Origin: an uncultured Phocaeicola sp.
GTDB lineage: Bacteria; Bacteroidota; Bacteroidia; Bacteroidales; Bacteroidaceae
Length of the DNA stretch: 64,000 nt
Direction: 5' to 3'
NCBI GenBank assembly: GCA_958434805.1
Contig: CAUBDX010000004.1
Span: 46,985-110,984, forward strand
Position numbers and translations under genes: made by a program. The notes under the pieces are model-generated. The model saw only the letters and a program-made list of their open reading frames with translations, was not told the origin of the DNA and searched no databases. Below are positions 27,032 to 36,215 of this stretch, piece by piece; positions within the stretch are counted from its first letter, which is position 1, and every line of letters starts with the position of its first letter.

Positions 27032-27997
27032 ATGATAGTGAAGAATGATATGAAGAAAGTGACTCTTTTGATTCCGGTATATAATGAGGAAGCGATGCTG
27101 CCCACTCTGTATCAACGTTTGATAGAGCTTGTCAACCGCAATGCCGTTTATGAGTGGGAAATCCTGTTTGTCAATGATGGCAGCAGCGACACTACGCTGG
27201 AATGCCTCCGCCGGCTGAGGCAGCAGGACAAGCGGGTGAATTATGTCAACCTTTCGCGTAACTTTGGTAAAGAGGTAGCCATGCTGGCGGGTTTTGATTA
27301 CGCCACCGGCGATTGCTGCGTTGTGATGGATGCTGATTTGCAGGACCCTCCGGAACTGGTAGACCAGATGCTGGAATATTGGGAAGAAGGATATGATGAC
27401 ATTTATGCCAAACGGCGTACCCGTGGCGAGGAAAGCTGGTTGCGTCGTCAGTTCTCTCTGGCTTTTTATGGTATACTTCAGCGGATGAGCCGTATTGATA
27501 TTTTGCCCAATGTGGGCGATTTCAGGCTTCTGGACCGTCGTTGTGTGCTCACGTTGCGTCGTCTGCGCGAATGCGAGCGTTATACAAAAGGATTGTTTTG
27601 CTGGATAGGCTATCAGAAGAAAAGCATTGAATTTGATCGCGGAGACAGGCTGATGGGCCACTCCTCCTGGAACTTTCTCAAGCTGTTGAATCTGGCTGTC
27701 GAAGGGATAACCTCTTTCTCTATCGCCCCTTTGCGCATCGCCACGGTATGCGGAGTGCTCTGTTCAATCTCCAGTTTTATTTATGCCATTTATTTTCTGA
27801 TAAAGACCGTGCTTTATGGTGATGAAACGGCCGGCTTCCCCACTTTGATCATTGTCATGCTCTTTTTAGGTGGCATCCAGCTTTTCTCTTTGGGAATTAT
27901 AGGAGAGTACGTGGGGCGCATTTTCAAGGAGACCAAAGGCCGTCCTACTTACATAGCCTCTGATTATAACGAGGAGAAGTTGGGGTATGACCGTTAA
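27032..27997 (+). CDS. GtrB/DPM1-like polyprenyl-phosphate glycosyltransferase (GT2)
   Basis: Predicted to attach a sugar from a nucleotide donor to undecaprenyl phosphate at the inner membrane. The 321-residue protein has an N-terminal GT-A domain with LLIPVYNEEAMLP, LFVNDGSSDTT and MDADLQDPPELVDQM (the DxD and QDP motifs of this subfamily), NVGDFRLLDRR, and two C-terminal membrane segments (about 235-255 and 270-295). GAGGAG lies 5 bases before ATG 27032 and supports this start; ATG 27050 (MKKVTLL) is an alternative. A TATCTTTG at 27014-27021 could be an internal promoter. Together with the GtrA-like gene upstream it forms a serotype-conversion-like pair. Confidence 0.9.
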   Translation: MIVKNDMKKVTLLIPVYNEEAMLPTLYQRLIELVNRNAVYEWEILFVNDGSSDTTLECLRRLRQQDKRVNYVNLSRNFGKEVAMLAGFDYATGDCCVVMDADLQDPPELVDQMLEYWEEGYDDIYAKRRTRGEESWLRRQFSLAFYGILQRMSRIDILPNVGDFRLLDRRCVLTLRRLRECERYTKGLFCWIGYQKKSIEFDRGDRLMGHSSWNFLKLLNLAVEGITSFSIAPLRIATVCGVLCSISSFIYAIYFLIKTVLYGDETAGFPTLIIVMLFLGGIQLFSLGIIGEYVGRIFKETKGRPTYIASDYNEEKLGYDR

Positions 27998-28027
27998 GGA
28001 AGGCAAGGCGGTGAAACCCGTCCCACC

Positions 28028-30076
28028 TTATTGTTCGGTAGCTTTATTGACAGTCTTGTGCTCTTTTACCAGATACTCCGCACTCTGCAATGTGGAGAAA
28101 CAGTATTTTTTCATCATGTAGAATGTACTGTCCTCCCCTGTTACAAGTTGCAAGGCATTTCCTTGCTTCTTATATTTGAATTCCTGCCGGTCATGTGGAG
28201 AATAAATATATAGGTGGGTTGTATCTGTAGCCGCTATCAAATTATCGGCGGAGAAATAGACATACGGGCGTTGTTCTGTTAACAAATTTATGCCGAAGTC
28301 GTTTTGGGTATAACTCATGTTCAGCAGTCCGAGTAAAGTCGGTGCCACATCAGTCTGGCCGCCCGGCTCTTGTCTGATTTCGGGCTTGATGCCTTTTCCG
28401 TAAATCATTAGTGGAACATGGTTGTAGGATTGTGGTATTTCACAGTCCGGACTTCCTACCAATTTCCCATGGTCACCCAGCAAAACAAAGATTGTATTTT
28501 CAAACCAAGGTTGTTTGCGTGCTTCTTGCATGAATTGCCGGATGGCCCAGTCCGCGTATTCCACAATCTGATCTTCAAGCTTTGTGCTGTGTGGTTTGAA
28601 ATAGTCAGGTATCACATACGAGGGATGGTTGCTGATAGAAAGCAATACGGTAAAGAAAGGTTGTCTTTCTTCTGCTCTTTTGTTCAGAATGGGCAAGGCA
28701 TATTGATATAGGAAATCGTCTTGTACACCAAAGCTGTTAACGACTTTATCCTTTGGGTAGTTTTCTTGTGCATATATTTCATCAAATCCGTTAGTGCGGA
28801 GAAAAGCGTTCATATTATCGTATTGTGATTCGTGCGTCATGAAGAACAGGTTCCGATAGCCATTATCCTTTAATACGGTGGGCAACCCCGAATAGACAGG
28901 TACCACTGCTCCTTTCATGGCATTCCGTTTCATGATGGCAGGGAAAGAGTAGAGGGTGGCATACATTCCGTGGTTGGTATGTATGCCCGCTGAATAAAAA
29001 TGGTCAAAACTGAGAGATTCCAGATAAAGGCTGTCTAGGAAAGGAGTCAGTTTTTTGGTAGATCCGAAATGCTCCATCAAGTTGGCCGACATCGATTCCA
29101 TGAAAATAAGAACAACATTCTTTTGTGTAGGGACGGCTGCGCATTTCACTTCACGTGCAATGGGGGAGATGCCTTCTATTCCTTTTCTTTGCAATATACT
29201 TTGCATATTGGTTATTGCCTCCTGTTCCGGCATCAGGTGAAGATAGCGGTTTTCCTTACGGTTATCATCCAGTGTGCTGGTAAGTAGATTAAAGACAGGA
29301 TTAACCCCTAGCTGATTCAGGAATGGATCGGTGCAATAGTATGCTTGACTTACCCTGATGGGGTTATATCCCATGCGTCCCCGTATTCCGAATAGACAAA
29401 GTCCTATACAAACAGCACCGGCGGCGAATATACATAGGCGGTTTATCGGGCTGATGGAAGTAGATTTCGAATTGATGAGATGATAGAAATAAGAAGATAA
29501 CCGTAGTACACTTCCTGACAGCAGAAGAATAGATATCAGTCCTAGAAAAATAGGGAAATAGAATGATGTCTCACCCAATACCATTCCGGCAGTAGTGGCT
29601 CCATATCCGAACCAATTGTAAATGGAAGAATTGATTGTCTTAAAAAAATAGGAGAAATAAGGGATGTTGGCTGCCGAAATAATGAACGACAGTGAATAAA
29701 ATAGAATGAAAAAGATAGAGATAAATCTGAATACCCACTTGGAGTGATAGTTGCAGAGAGCGGTTATCCATAAAATGACTAATGGTAACAGCAATATGTA
29801 GCAAGCTATAACATTGTCAAACCATAGCCCTTTTATAAATGCAGTGGCTTGCATGAGAAAGTTGTTTTGTATATCGGGAGGAAACTGATAATCTATTGAG
29901 GTGAACAGGACAAGCCGGAACAGGAAGAAAAAAAGTAAAGCAACTATATGTATGATTAATAAGTAAAGTAGAGAAAGAGTAAACTGTTGGATAAGCTTAG
30001 CCTGATTCTTACATGCTGTTACAGATTGCTGCATGAGTGAACGGAGATATTTCATTTGTTTTAGTAAAGTTTGCAT
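28028..30076 (-). CDS. Second LtaS-like membrane phosphotransferase (sulfatase fold)
   Basis: A 682-residue inner-membrane protein, about five membrane segments up to residue 225, then a periplasmic sulfatase-fold domain. KNVVLIFMESMSANLMEHFG holds the first metal site, SAGIHTNHGMYATLYSFP the likely nucleophile Thr, and FVLLGDHGKLVG plus SYNHVPLMIYG the metal-binding Asp/His pairs. It is more like classical LtaS than the protein at 22918 and is not its close copy. In this glycan locus it may add phosphoglycerol or phosphoethanolamine to surface polysaccharide or LPS (inference). It converges with the DPM1-like gene, 30 bases apart, and has its own consensus promoter. Confidence 0.87.
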   Translation of the reverse strand: MQTLLKQMKYLRSLMQQSVTACKNQAKLIQQFTLSLLYLLIIHIVALLFFFLFRLVLFTSIDYQFPPDIQNNFLMQATAFIKGLWFDNVIACYILLLPLVILWITALCNYHSKWVFRFISIFFILFYSLSFIISAANIPYFSYFFKTINSSIYNWFGYGATTAGMVLGETSFYFPIFLGLISILLLSGSVLRLSSYFYHLINSKSTSISPINRLCIFAAGAVCIGLCLFGIRGRMGYNPIRVSQAYYCTDPFLNQLGVNPVFNLLTSTLDDNRKENRYLHLMPEQEAITNMQSILQRKGIEGISPIAREVKCAAVPTQKNVVLIFMESMSANLMEHFGSTKKLTPFLDSLYLESLSFDHFYSAGIHTNHGMYATLYSFPAIMKRNAMKGAVVPVYSGLPTVLKDNGYRNLFFMTHESQYDNMNAFLRTNGFDEIYAQENYPKDKVVNSFGVQDDFLYQYALPILNKRAEERQPFFTVLLSISNHPSYVIPDYFKPHSTKLEDQIVEYADWAIRQFMQEARKQPWFENTIFVLLGDHGKLVGSPDCEIPQSYNHVPLMIYGKGIKPEIRQEPGGQTDVAPTLLGLLNMSYTQNDFGINLLTEQRPYVYFSADNLIAATDTTHLYIYSPHDRQEFKYKKQGNALQLVTGEDSTFYMMKKYCFSTLQSAEYLVKEHKTVNKATEQ

Positions 30077-30105
30077 TTGTTTGAATCAATCCGGATGATT
30101 GACAA

Positions 30106-30172
30106 CAAAGGTAAACAGAATTTTAGAAATATCAAAAGAGGGTATGCCAAAAGTAAAATTGGCTGCCAATTT
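30106..30172 (-). promoter_or_regulatory. Promoter and palindrome before the LtaS-like gene
   Basis: Minus strand: TTG (30133-30135), 19-base spacer, TACCTTTG (30106-30113), 30 bases before ATG 30076. Just upstream AAATTGGC (30156-30163) and GCCAATTT (30165-30172) form a perfect palindrome around one base, a candidate operator at about -60. Confidence 0.65.
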
Positions 30173-30238
30173 GTTCACTTTAGGGGCAGACATGTGAGTC
30201 CGCCCGAAAATATAGGCAAGCAGTTTCCGTTTCTTATT

Positions 30239-31222
30239 CTATTTTCGGGAAGGAGTAAGGCGGTCTCTTTTCATAGTCAGAACAAAAGGACAGAATAGCC
30301 GTGCTATCCGGTTGAGGCGCTCCAGACGTCCGTCTTTCCGCGTTCCGTTTAATTTCTGCCGGAGGAGTTCCCATAATTGCAATTTTACTTGCTCTGTTGT
30401 GCTTAGTTTGGCAATGCGGTTGTAAAGCATTCCCCTTCGTATGCACCGTTTGTATCTGCTCAGGTGGGTAAGGTGTTGTTCCATAATGCGTACTATCTCA
30501 ATATCTTCGCTCTTACCCCCTCCGTTGTTTTCAGCTTTGACGGTAACCTTCTGGGTATGTTGTCTGAAGTAGTTCAGTACTTCATATCTTTCTATAATGT
30601 CTCCTTGCATTGCCATATAAAACCAGAACAGCCAGTCGCCGCTGTAGCGCATTTGCAGGCATTGTTCCATATTTTGGGCATTTACCATGCTTTTTCTGAA
30701 AATGGCCGAGCTTGCATTGGCTATGTAACCACGCCAGTAAAGGTTATGTTCGGCATAAGTTTCCCCATTAAATACGGCGTATGGAGGTATGGCAGATTTC
30801 CATTTGTTCATGTCGCAACTCAGCACATTACCGTCTTTATCAATATACTTGGAACCGGCAAAGCATACGGCGGCTTGTTGGTATTTCTCCATTAAAGGAA
30901 CTACTTTCTCTAAAAAAGTAAGCTCACACAAGTCATCGGCTTCGGCTATCCATATATATTTTCCTTTGGCTAATTGCATGCCTTTAAACCATTGTTTAAA
31001 TGGATTTCCGGTGTTGTGTTCGTTTAATAGAATATGGCTCACTTTGGCATGGTCTTGATAGTCCGATAATACCTCTTCGCTACCGTCTGTTGAGGCATCA
31101 TCAAGTAAAATCAGTTCGATATTCTGATAGGTTTGTTGCAGAATACTCTGAATTCGTAGATTGAGGTATCGTTTATAATTATAATTAGGTACCACTACAC
31201 TGACCAAGGGAAGTGCATTCAT
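30239..31222 (-). CDS. Glycosyltransferase family 2
   Basis: A 327-residue cytoplasmic GT-A glycosyltransferase. SVVVPNYNYKRYLNLRIQSI, LLDDASTDGSEEVL and WIAEADDLCELTFLEKV (the EADD form of the DxD motif) show the family 2 fold; the C-terminal part (from about 225) is helical and basic, likely membrane- or acceptor-binding. Donor and acceptor are unknown. It has its own consensus promoter and reads leftwards, 162 bases from the LtaS-like gene's start. Confidence 0.88.
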   Translation of the reverse strand: MNALPLVSVVVPNYNYKRYLNLRIQSILQQTYQNIELILLDDASTDGSEEVLSDYQDHAKVSHILLNEHNTGNPFKQWFKGMQLAKGKYIWIAEADDLCELTFLEKVVPLMEKYQQAAVCFAGSKYIDKDGNVLSCDMNKWKSAIPPYAVFNGETYAEHNLYWRGYIANASSAIFRKSMVNAQNMEQCLQMRYSGDWLFWFYMAMQGDIIERYEVLNYFRQHTQKVTVKAENNGGGKSEDIEIVRIMEQHLTHLSRYKRCIRRGMLYNRIAKLSTTEQVKLQLWELLRQKLNGTRKDGRLERLNRIARLFCPFVLTMKRDRLTPSRK

Positions 31223-31256
31223 GCTCTATTGTTAAGTTAGTTCCTTTTTAATTTTA

Positions 31257-31287
31257 CAAATATAACGTTATATAGTTAAATAAACAA
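31257..31287 (-). promoter_or_regulatory. Promoter of the GT2 gene at 30239
   Basis: Minus strand TTG (31285-31287), 20-base spacer, TATATTTG (31257-31264), 35 bases before ATG 31222. A full match to the Bacteroidetes consensus. Confidence 0.7.
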
Positions 31288-31380
31288 GTTGCTTCTTTGT
31301 TTTTTCTTTCAAGAAACAGGAATTGTGTTGAACTTTTAAAAAGAAACGATAATTAACATTTTAGTATGCAGTCTTTCTTG

Positions 31381-31388
31381 TACCTTTG
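31381..31388 (+). promoter_or_regulatory. -7 box of the GT4 gene
   Basis: TACCTTTG matches TAnnTTTG, about 80 bases before ATG 31468; the -33 region has no clear TTG. Confidence 0.45.
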
Positions 31389-31467
31389 CATTATACACTA
31401 CATAGCATTTGCTGTATTAAACTAAAAATTAAATTAGACATTAGACTATTGTTTAAATTCAATTAGT

Positions 31468-32784
31468 ATGAGAAAGAAAATTCTTTTTATTATTCCGTAC
31501 ATTCCTTATCCGCTGGATTCGGGCGGTAATCAAGCTTTCTTTAATATGGTGGAGTATTTGCGTCATAAGATGTCCGTATCTGTATTGCTTTATCCTGAAA
31601 CGGAGAAGCGTATGCAAGATGTAGAGTCATTGAAGAAAATTTGGGATAATGTGGATTTCTTTATTTATACTCCTAAACCTCAAACTGTCAGATTACCCAG
31701 AATTAAACATCCTTTTTATTATAAATGGCTGCAAAAGATACATGCGTCTGTAACCCGTAAAATGAACCGGCAACAGATATGGACGGATGAAACGGGCGAA
31801 GTTGTGGATTTAGTACGGGGAAAGAGTACTTTGTTCAGCTCTTGTTTCCAGCCGCTAGACCAGGGGTATGTGGAGTATGTTTCTCAGGTGGCTCATTCAG
31901 GTTTTGATATTATTCAAGTAGAGTTTTATGAACTGTTGTCATTGGGATTCTTGTTGCCTGAAAATGTACAGACTATTTTTGTGCATCATGAACTCCGCTA
32001 CATCCGTAATGAAAAGGAGATTGCTTTGTTCAGGGAACAGACTGCCGGTGACAGGATGTTGTTTCATATAGCAAAGGATTTTGAGCGCAGTGCATTATTG
32101 AAATATAAAGATGTTATTGTTCTGACTGAAGTAGACCGTAAAATTATGGAGGACTTCATAGGACGGAAAGACCATATCTACACTTCTCCGGCTGTGGTGC
32201 AAGTGGGTGACAGGCTGGAACAGCCTTTTGTTCCGGTCCAAAGCGGACGCCTGACTTTTGTGGGAAGTGAGGATCATTTTCCCAATCTGGATGCCGTGGC
32301 ATGGTTCTGTCACGAAGTGATTCCGCATCTGCGTAAACGCCATTTTTCGTTTACATTGCAAGTAATTGGTAAATGGCGTGGAGAGTGTATCAATCGTTTG
32401 CAGTCCGAATACCCGGAATTGAAGCTGGCAGGCTATGTGGAAGATCTGGGTTCTTTTTTAAAAGGCAGTGTTGCTGTTGTTCCAATACGTATCGGTAGTG
32501 GTATGCGTATGAAAATATTAGATGCTGTATTGTCAAAAGTACCTTTTGTAACGACGGCAAAGGGTGTGGAAGGCATTGATTTTAAGGATGGTGAAGATTG
32601 CTTGATTGTTGATGACCCTGCCGGATTTGCAGAAGCTGTCATAGCCTTGTCAAGTAATCCGCAGTTGCAGAGACAGTTGGTTACCCATGCGGAAGACAGT
32701 TTGCGGCAAGTATATAACCCCGGACAGATGCAGGAAAGAAGGCTTGCCGTGTATGAACAAATATTAGGGGATAAAGTGGGGTAA
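31468..32784 (+). CDS. Glycosyltransferase, GT4-like (GT-B fold)
   Basis: A 438-residue protein. The start ILFIIPYIPYPLDSGGNQ is the GT-B N-terminal domain with its conserved glycine loop, and the C-terminal domain shows FVGSEDHFPNLDAVAWF, AGYVEDLGSFLKGS and PIRIGSGMRMKILDAV, the donor-binding segments of GT4-type enzymes (GSGxRxK). Nucleotide sugar unknown. It opens the plus-strand unit GT4, ABC exporter and GT2 (31468-35614). Confidence 0.85.
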   Translation: MRKKILFIIPYIPYPLDSGGNQAFFNMVEYLRHKMSVSVLLYPETEKRMQDVESLKKIWDNVDFFIYTPKPQTVRLPRIKHPFYYKWLQKIHASVTRKMNRQQIWTDETGEVVDLVRGKSTLFSSCFQPLDQGYVEYVSQVAHSGFDIIQVEFYELLSLGFLLPENVQTIFVHHELRYIRNEKEIALFREQTAGDRMLFHIAKDFERSALLKYKDVIVLTEVDRKIMEDFIGRKDHIYTSPAVVQVGDRLEQPFVPVQSGRLTFVGSEDHFPNLDAVAWFCHEVIPHLRKRHFSFTLQVIGKWRGECINRLQSEYPELKLAGYVEDLGSFLKGSVAVVPIRIGSGMRMKILDAVLSKVPFVTTAKGVEGIDFKDGEDCLIVDDPAGFAEAVIALSSNPQLQRQLVTHAEDSLRQVYNPGQMQERRLAVYEQILGDKVG

Positions 32785-32786
32785 TC

Positions 32787-32817
32787 TTGGGTGATTATTT
32801 CTTTTTTGTTACCTTTG
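32787..32817 (+). promoter_or_regulatory. Promoter of the ABC exporter gene
   Basis: TTG (32787-32789), 20-base spacer, TACCTTTG (32810-32817), 24 bases before ATG 32842. It begins right after the GT4 stop, so the exporter can be expressed independently. Confidence 0.75.
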
Positions 32818-32841
32818 CGGCATTATATATAATTGATAATT

Positions 32842-34680
32842 ATGCTGAAACAGTTCTTTAGTTTGTTGAAGCGGTATATTCTTCCATACCGCAAATATTT
32901 GACATGGGCATTGATACTGAACTTTCTGTCGCAATGGCTTAATGTGTTTTCGTTCATGGCGATTGTGCCAATTTTGAACATTCTGTTCAAAATTGATACC
33001 AAGTCTTATGAGTACATTCCTATGGATATTCATAATTTGGATAAGGATGTACTCATAAATAATGCCTATTACTTTGTGAGCAATTTTGTGGCGACAAATG
33101 GTGCGTTCTATACACTTGCCATGATGGGAGGAATACTTATCTTTATGACTATGTTGAAAACTGCCGGTTATTTTGCTTCTGCGGCTGTCATGGTACCTTT
33201 GCGTACAGGTATTGTCCGGGATATCCGTATTCAGGTTTATAATAAAGTGTTAAGTCTTCCTTTGAGTTTTTTCTCAGAAGAACGTAAAGGAGATATCATA
33301 GCCCGTATGAGTGCGGATGTTACGGTGGTGGAGAACTCGTTGACCAGTTCCATCGATATGCTTATCCGTAATCCTATCGCTCTTTTGGTTTGTTTTGTCA
33401 CTCTGTTTTCGGTAAGTTGGCAAATGACGCTTTTTGTTATCTTTATTTTACCTCTGACAGGTTGGATAATGGGGGTTGTCAGCCGGAAGCTGAAAAGACA
33501 GTCCTCTACAGCACAGGCGCAATGGGGAGATATTATGTCCCAATTGGATGAAACATTAGGAGGTTTAAGGGTTATCAAAGCGTTTATAGCCGAAAGCAAA
33601 ATGTCTGCCCGGTTCTCTAAAACAAACAATGACTTCCGCGATGCAATGAACGAGATGATTATCCGGCAAAGTTCAGCCCACCCCATGAGTGAGTTTTTAG
33701 GCACTTGTGTGATTGTGACCGTGCTGTTGTTTGGCGGTGCTTTAATCTTAAATACAAACTATGCTCCGATGGATGCGGCTACTTTCATATTTTATCTGAT
33801 TATCCTTTATAGTATCATCAATCCTTTGAAAGAATTTTCAAGAGCATTTTATAATATTCCGCAGGGATTGGCCAGTATGGAGCGAATTGATATGATATTG
33901 AAAGCGGAAAATCATATCGTAGAGCCGGAGCAGCCTTTGCCATTGGACGCTTTCACAGATAAGTTAGAGTTTAAAAATGTAAGTTTCAGCTATGTAGAAG
34001 GGCGTCCGGTCTTGAACCATATCAATCTGACTGTTCCTAAAGGAAAAACGATTGCACTGGTGGGCCAGTCCGGTTCCGGAAAGTCTACTTTAGTGGACTT
34101 GGTACCGCGTTATCACGATGTATCGGAGGGTGCATTGCTGATTGACGGCAAGAATGTGAAAGATGTATCCATCCACAGTTTACGTTCTCTGATTGGTAAT
34201 GTAAATCAGGAAGCTATTCTGTTTAATGACACCTTCTATAACAATATTACTTTTGGTGTAGAGAATGCCACTATGGAGCAAGTAATAGAAGCTGCCAAGA
34301 TAGCGAATGCACATGATTTCATTATGGAAACGGAAAAAGGATATGACACGATGATTGGTGATCGTGGAGGGCGTTTGTCCGGTGGTCAGCGTCAGCGTGT
34401 CAGTATAGCCCGTGCAATTTTGAAAAATCCTCCTATCCTTATATTAGATGAGGCTACTTCGGCTCTTGACACAGAGTCCGAGCGTTTGGTTCAGGAAGCG
34501 TTGGAGCGTTTGATGAAATCGCGTACTACTATCGCTATCGCACATAGATTGAGTACCATTAAGAATGCCGATGAAATTTGTGTACTTTATGAAGGCGATA
34601 TCGTAGAAAGAGGAACTCACGATGAACTGATAGCCTTGAATGGATATTACAAGAAGTTGAACGATATGCAGTCTTTGTAA
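32842..34680 (+). CDS. MsbA-like lipid ABC exporter (fused permease/ATPase)
   Basis: A 612-residue half-transporter with six membrane segments (to about residue 330) and a C-terminal ATPase. GQSGSGKST (Walker A), LSGGQRQR (signature), ILILDEATSALDTESE (Walker B and D-loop) and AHRLSTI (H-loop) are intact. Its place among LPS genes suggests the lipid A-core flippase MsbA, although other lipid exporters look alike. ATG 32842 (MLKQFFSLLKRYIL) follows a full promoter; a TTG 9 bases earlier is unlikely. The next gene starts with GTG one base after the stop. Confidence 0.9.
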   Translation: MLKQFFSLLKRYILPYRKYLTWALILNFLSQWLNVFSFMAIVPILNILFKIDTKSYEYIPMDIHNLDKDVLINNAYYFVSNFVATNGAFYTLAMMGGILIFMTMLKTAGYFASAAVMVPLRTGIVRDIRIQVYNKVLSLPLSFFSEERKGDIIARMSADVTVVENSLTSSIDMLIRNPIALLVCFVTLFSVSWQMTLFVIFILPLTGWIMGVVSRKLKRQSSTAQAQWGDIMSQLDETLGGLRVIKAFIAESKMSARFSKTNNDFRDAMNEMIIRQSSAHPMSEFLGTCVIVTVLLFGGALILNTNYAPMDAATFIFYLIILYSIINPLKEFSRAFYNIPQGLASMERIDMILKAENHIVEPEQPLPLDAFTDKLEFKNVSFSYVEGRPVLNHINLTVPKGKTIALVGQSGSGKSTLVDLVPRYHDVSEGALLIDGKNVKDVSIHSLRSLIGNVNQEAILFNDTFYNNITFGVENATMEQVIEAAKIANAHDFIMETEKGYDTMIGDRGGRLSGGQRQRVSIARAILKNPPILILDEATSALDTESERLVQEALERLMKSRTTIAIAHRLSTIKNADEICVLYEGDIVERGTHDELIALNGYYKKLNDMQSL

Positions 34681-34681
34681 A

Positions 34682-35614
34682 GTGGAGCAAATAAAGAAAT
34701 TGGCAATTGTTATTCCCGCCTACAAGGGGCGTTTCCTTAAGGAAACGCTCGACTCAATTGCAGTTCAGGCCCATAAAGATGAGTTCGTGTTATATATAGG
34801 TGATGATGCAAGTCCTGAAAGATTGGATAAGATTGTGGAATCTTATCAGAATAAGGTAAATCTGGTGTATCATCGCTTTAGCGAAAATATGGGGGGCAAA
34901 GATTTGGTGGCCCATTGGGAGAGGTGTATCCAGCTGTCTGCAGAGCCGTTTATCTGGCTTTTCTCGGATGATGATTTGATGCCGGCTGATGGTGTGGAAC
35001 GTGTCATGGAGGCTTTGTCGCGCCCACACCATCAGCGAGGATATTTCTTTCGTTTTCCATTAGCTGTCATTGATGGTGAAAACAAGCGGATACGTGCCAA
35101 TCGTCCTTTGGAAGAAGGAAGTGTGTCTTGTTACCGGCTGCTGCTAGATAAGTTACAGGGAAAGATAGATTCGGCTGCCGTAGAGTACGTGTTCAGTCGG
35201 GAGATATGGCAGTCGGCAGGTGGTTTTGTTCATTTTCCTATGGCTTGGTGTTCGGATGATGCTACGTGGGCTGCTTTTGCCCGTCATGCGGGGGGTGTTA
35301 TTTCTTTGCCGGGGCAGCCTGTATGTTGGAGGAATGTTGAAGGTGCAAACATCAGTAATTCTGCCGGTCATGACAAAGATAAATTGCACGCTACTATTCT
35401 TTTCTTGAGATGGATGAGGAATATGTTTTCCGATTATGTGGATGATCCGGAGCTGATTGGTGCATTGCAATGCTATATCCATACCATCCTTCGTATTTCA
35501 TTGCATAAACATTATAATATATGTGGTTTGTGGGGGGTATCTATGGCTTTGGGAAGATTTAATAAAAGGGCGGCCTTTACTACGTTTTTCAGGAATTTTA
35601 GGTTGTTCTCTTAA
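34682..35614 (+). CDS. Glycosyltransferase family 2
   Basis: A 310-residue GT-A protein: LAIVIPAYKGRFLKETLDSI, YIGDDASPERLDKIVES and WLFSDDDLMPADGVE (DDD as DxD motif). The C-terminal end from about 250 is helical and basic. The apparent start is GTG (34682), one base after the exporter stop, consistent with translational coupling. It is the last gene before the A+T-rich MACPF segment. Donor and acceptor unknown. Confidence 0.86.
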   Translation: MEQIKKLAIVIPAYKGRFLKETLDSIAVQAHKDEFVLYIGDDASPERLDKIVESYQNKVNLVYHRFSENMGGKDLVAHWERCIQLSAEPFIWLFSDDDLMPADGVERVMEALSRPHHQRGYFFRFPLAVIDGENKRIRANRPLEEGSVSCYRLLLDKLQGKIDSAAVEYVFSREIWQSAGGFVHFPMAWCSDDATWAAFARHAGGVISLPGQPVCWRNVEGANISNSAGHDKDKLHATILFLRWMRNMFSDYVDDPELIGALQCYIHTILRISLHKHYNICGLWGVSMALGRFNKRAAFTTFFRNFRLFS

Positions 35615-35892
35615 TTTCATTTATGCAGCCGCTTGCGATTTCTCAAGAGTGCCTGTATTTTCATAAAAAGTTTGGGTGCATATATGCCCTCACTTCATAT
35701 TTCTGTCCTGTATGTATAGTCAGATGTATATCTTCCTGTCATATATTGTTTCACTTTTTTAAAGAAGGACATTGGGGAGTTTTTTCATCCGTAAGGAATT
35801 GTGTGGTTTTAAAATCAGATTCATCCTTAAAATATCTTATCCGCATCCCTAAACATTTCTTGCTGTATGGTTAAAGGGTTTTTTCCTGTTTG

Positions 35893-35985
35893 TTCTATCT
35901 CCGCAAGCCTTTGGAGTTAACTCCATAGTCTTGGGAGATAACTCCAAAGCTTATGGAGATAACTCCAAAGGCTATGGAGATAGAA
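35893..35985. repeat. 93-bp array of GGAGATAACTCC palindromes at 21-bp pitch
   Basis: Three 12-bp units begin at exactly 21-base steps: GGAGTTAACTCC (35913), GGAGATAACTCC (35934) and GGAGATAACTCC (35955). A half unit GGAGATA follows at 35976, again 21 bases on, and an opposite half unit TATCTCC lies at 35896-35902. The whole is bounded by TTCTATCTCC (35893-35902) and its complement (35976-35985), so the array is also one large imperfect palindrome. It may be a phased protein-binding array or a small dispersed element. Confidence 0.85.
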
Positions 35986-36207
35986 TACATCCATATAAAA
36001 AGGTTTAATCTGGAGATAGAAAAAGCTTATGCAATAGGACTGACTGCTATACATATTCATTCACTTCCTTATTATTGGAAAAATTTATAGATAGAGAGCC
36101 TGTATTATTGATTGTCTTTTTTTTCTGCAAAAATATCACAATTTCGCTTGCAAATTCAATATTTTTTTGTATATTACCGATCTAATTCTTATAATCTCTG
36201 TTTGAGA

Positions 36208-36215
36208 TATCTTTG
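36208..36215 (+). promoter_or_regulatory. Candidate -7 box of the MACPF genes
   Basis: TATCTTTG matches TAnnTTTG, 129 bases before ATG 36345. No -33 TTG at 19-21 bases. An alternative pair, TTG 36302 with TAACTTTA at 36325, is well spaced but lies almost on the start codon. Confidence 0.4.

Noticed and set aside
35623..35874. 83-codon frame before the MACPF genes
   Set aside because: Cys/His/Phe-rich with no recognisable pattern; A+T-rich intergenic DNA gives such frames by chance.
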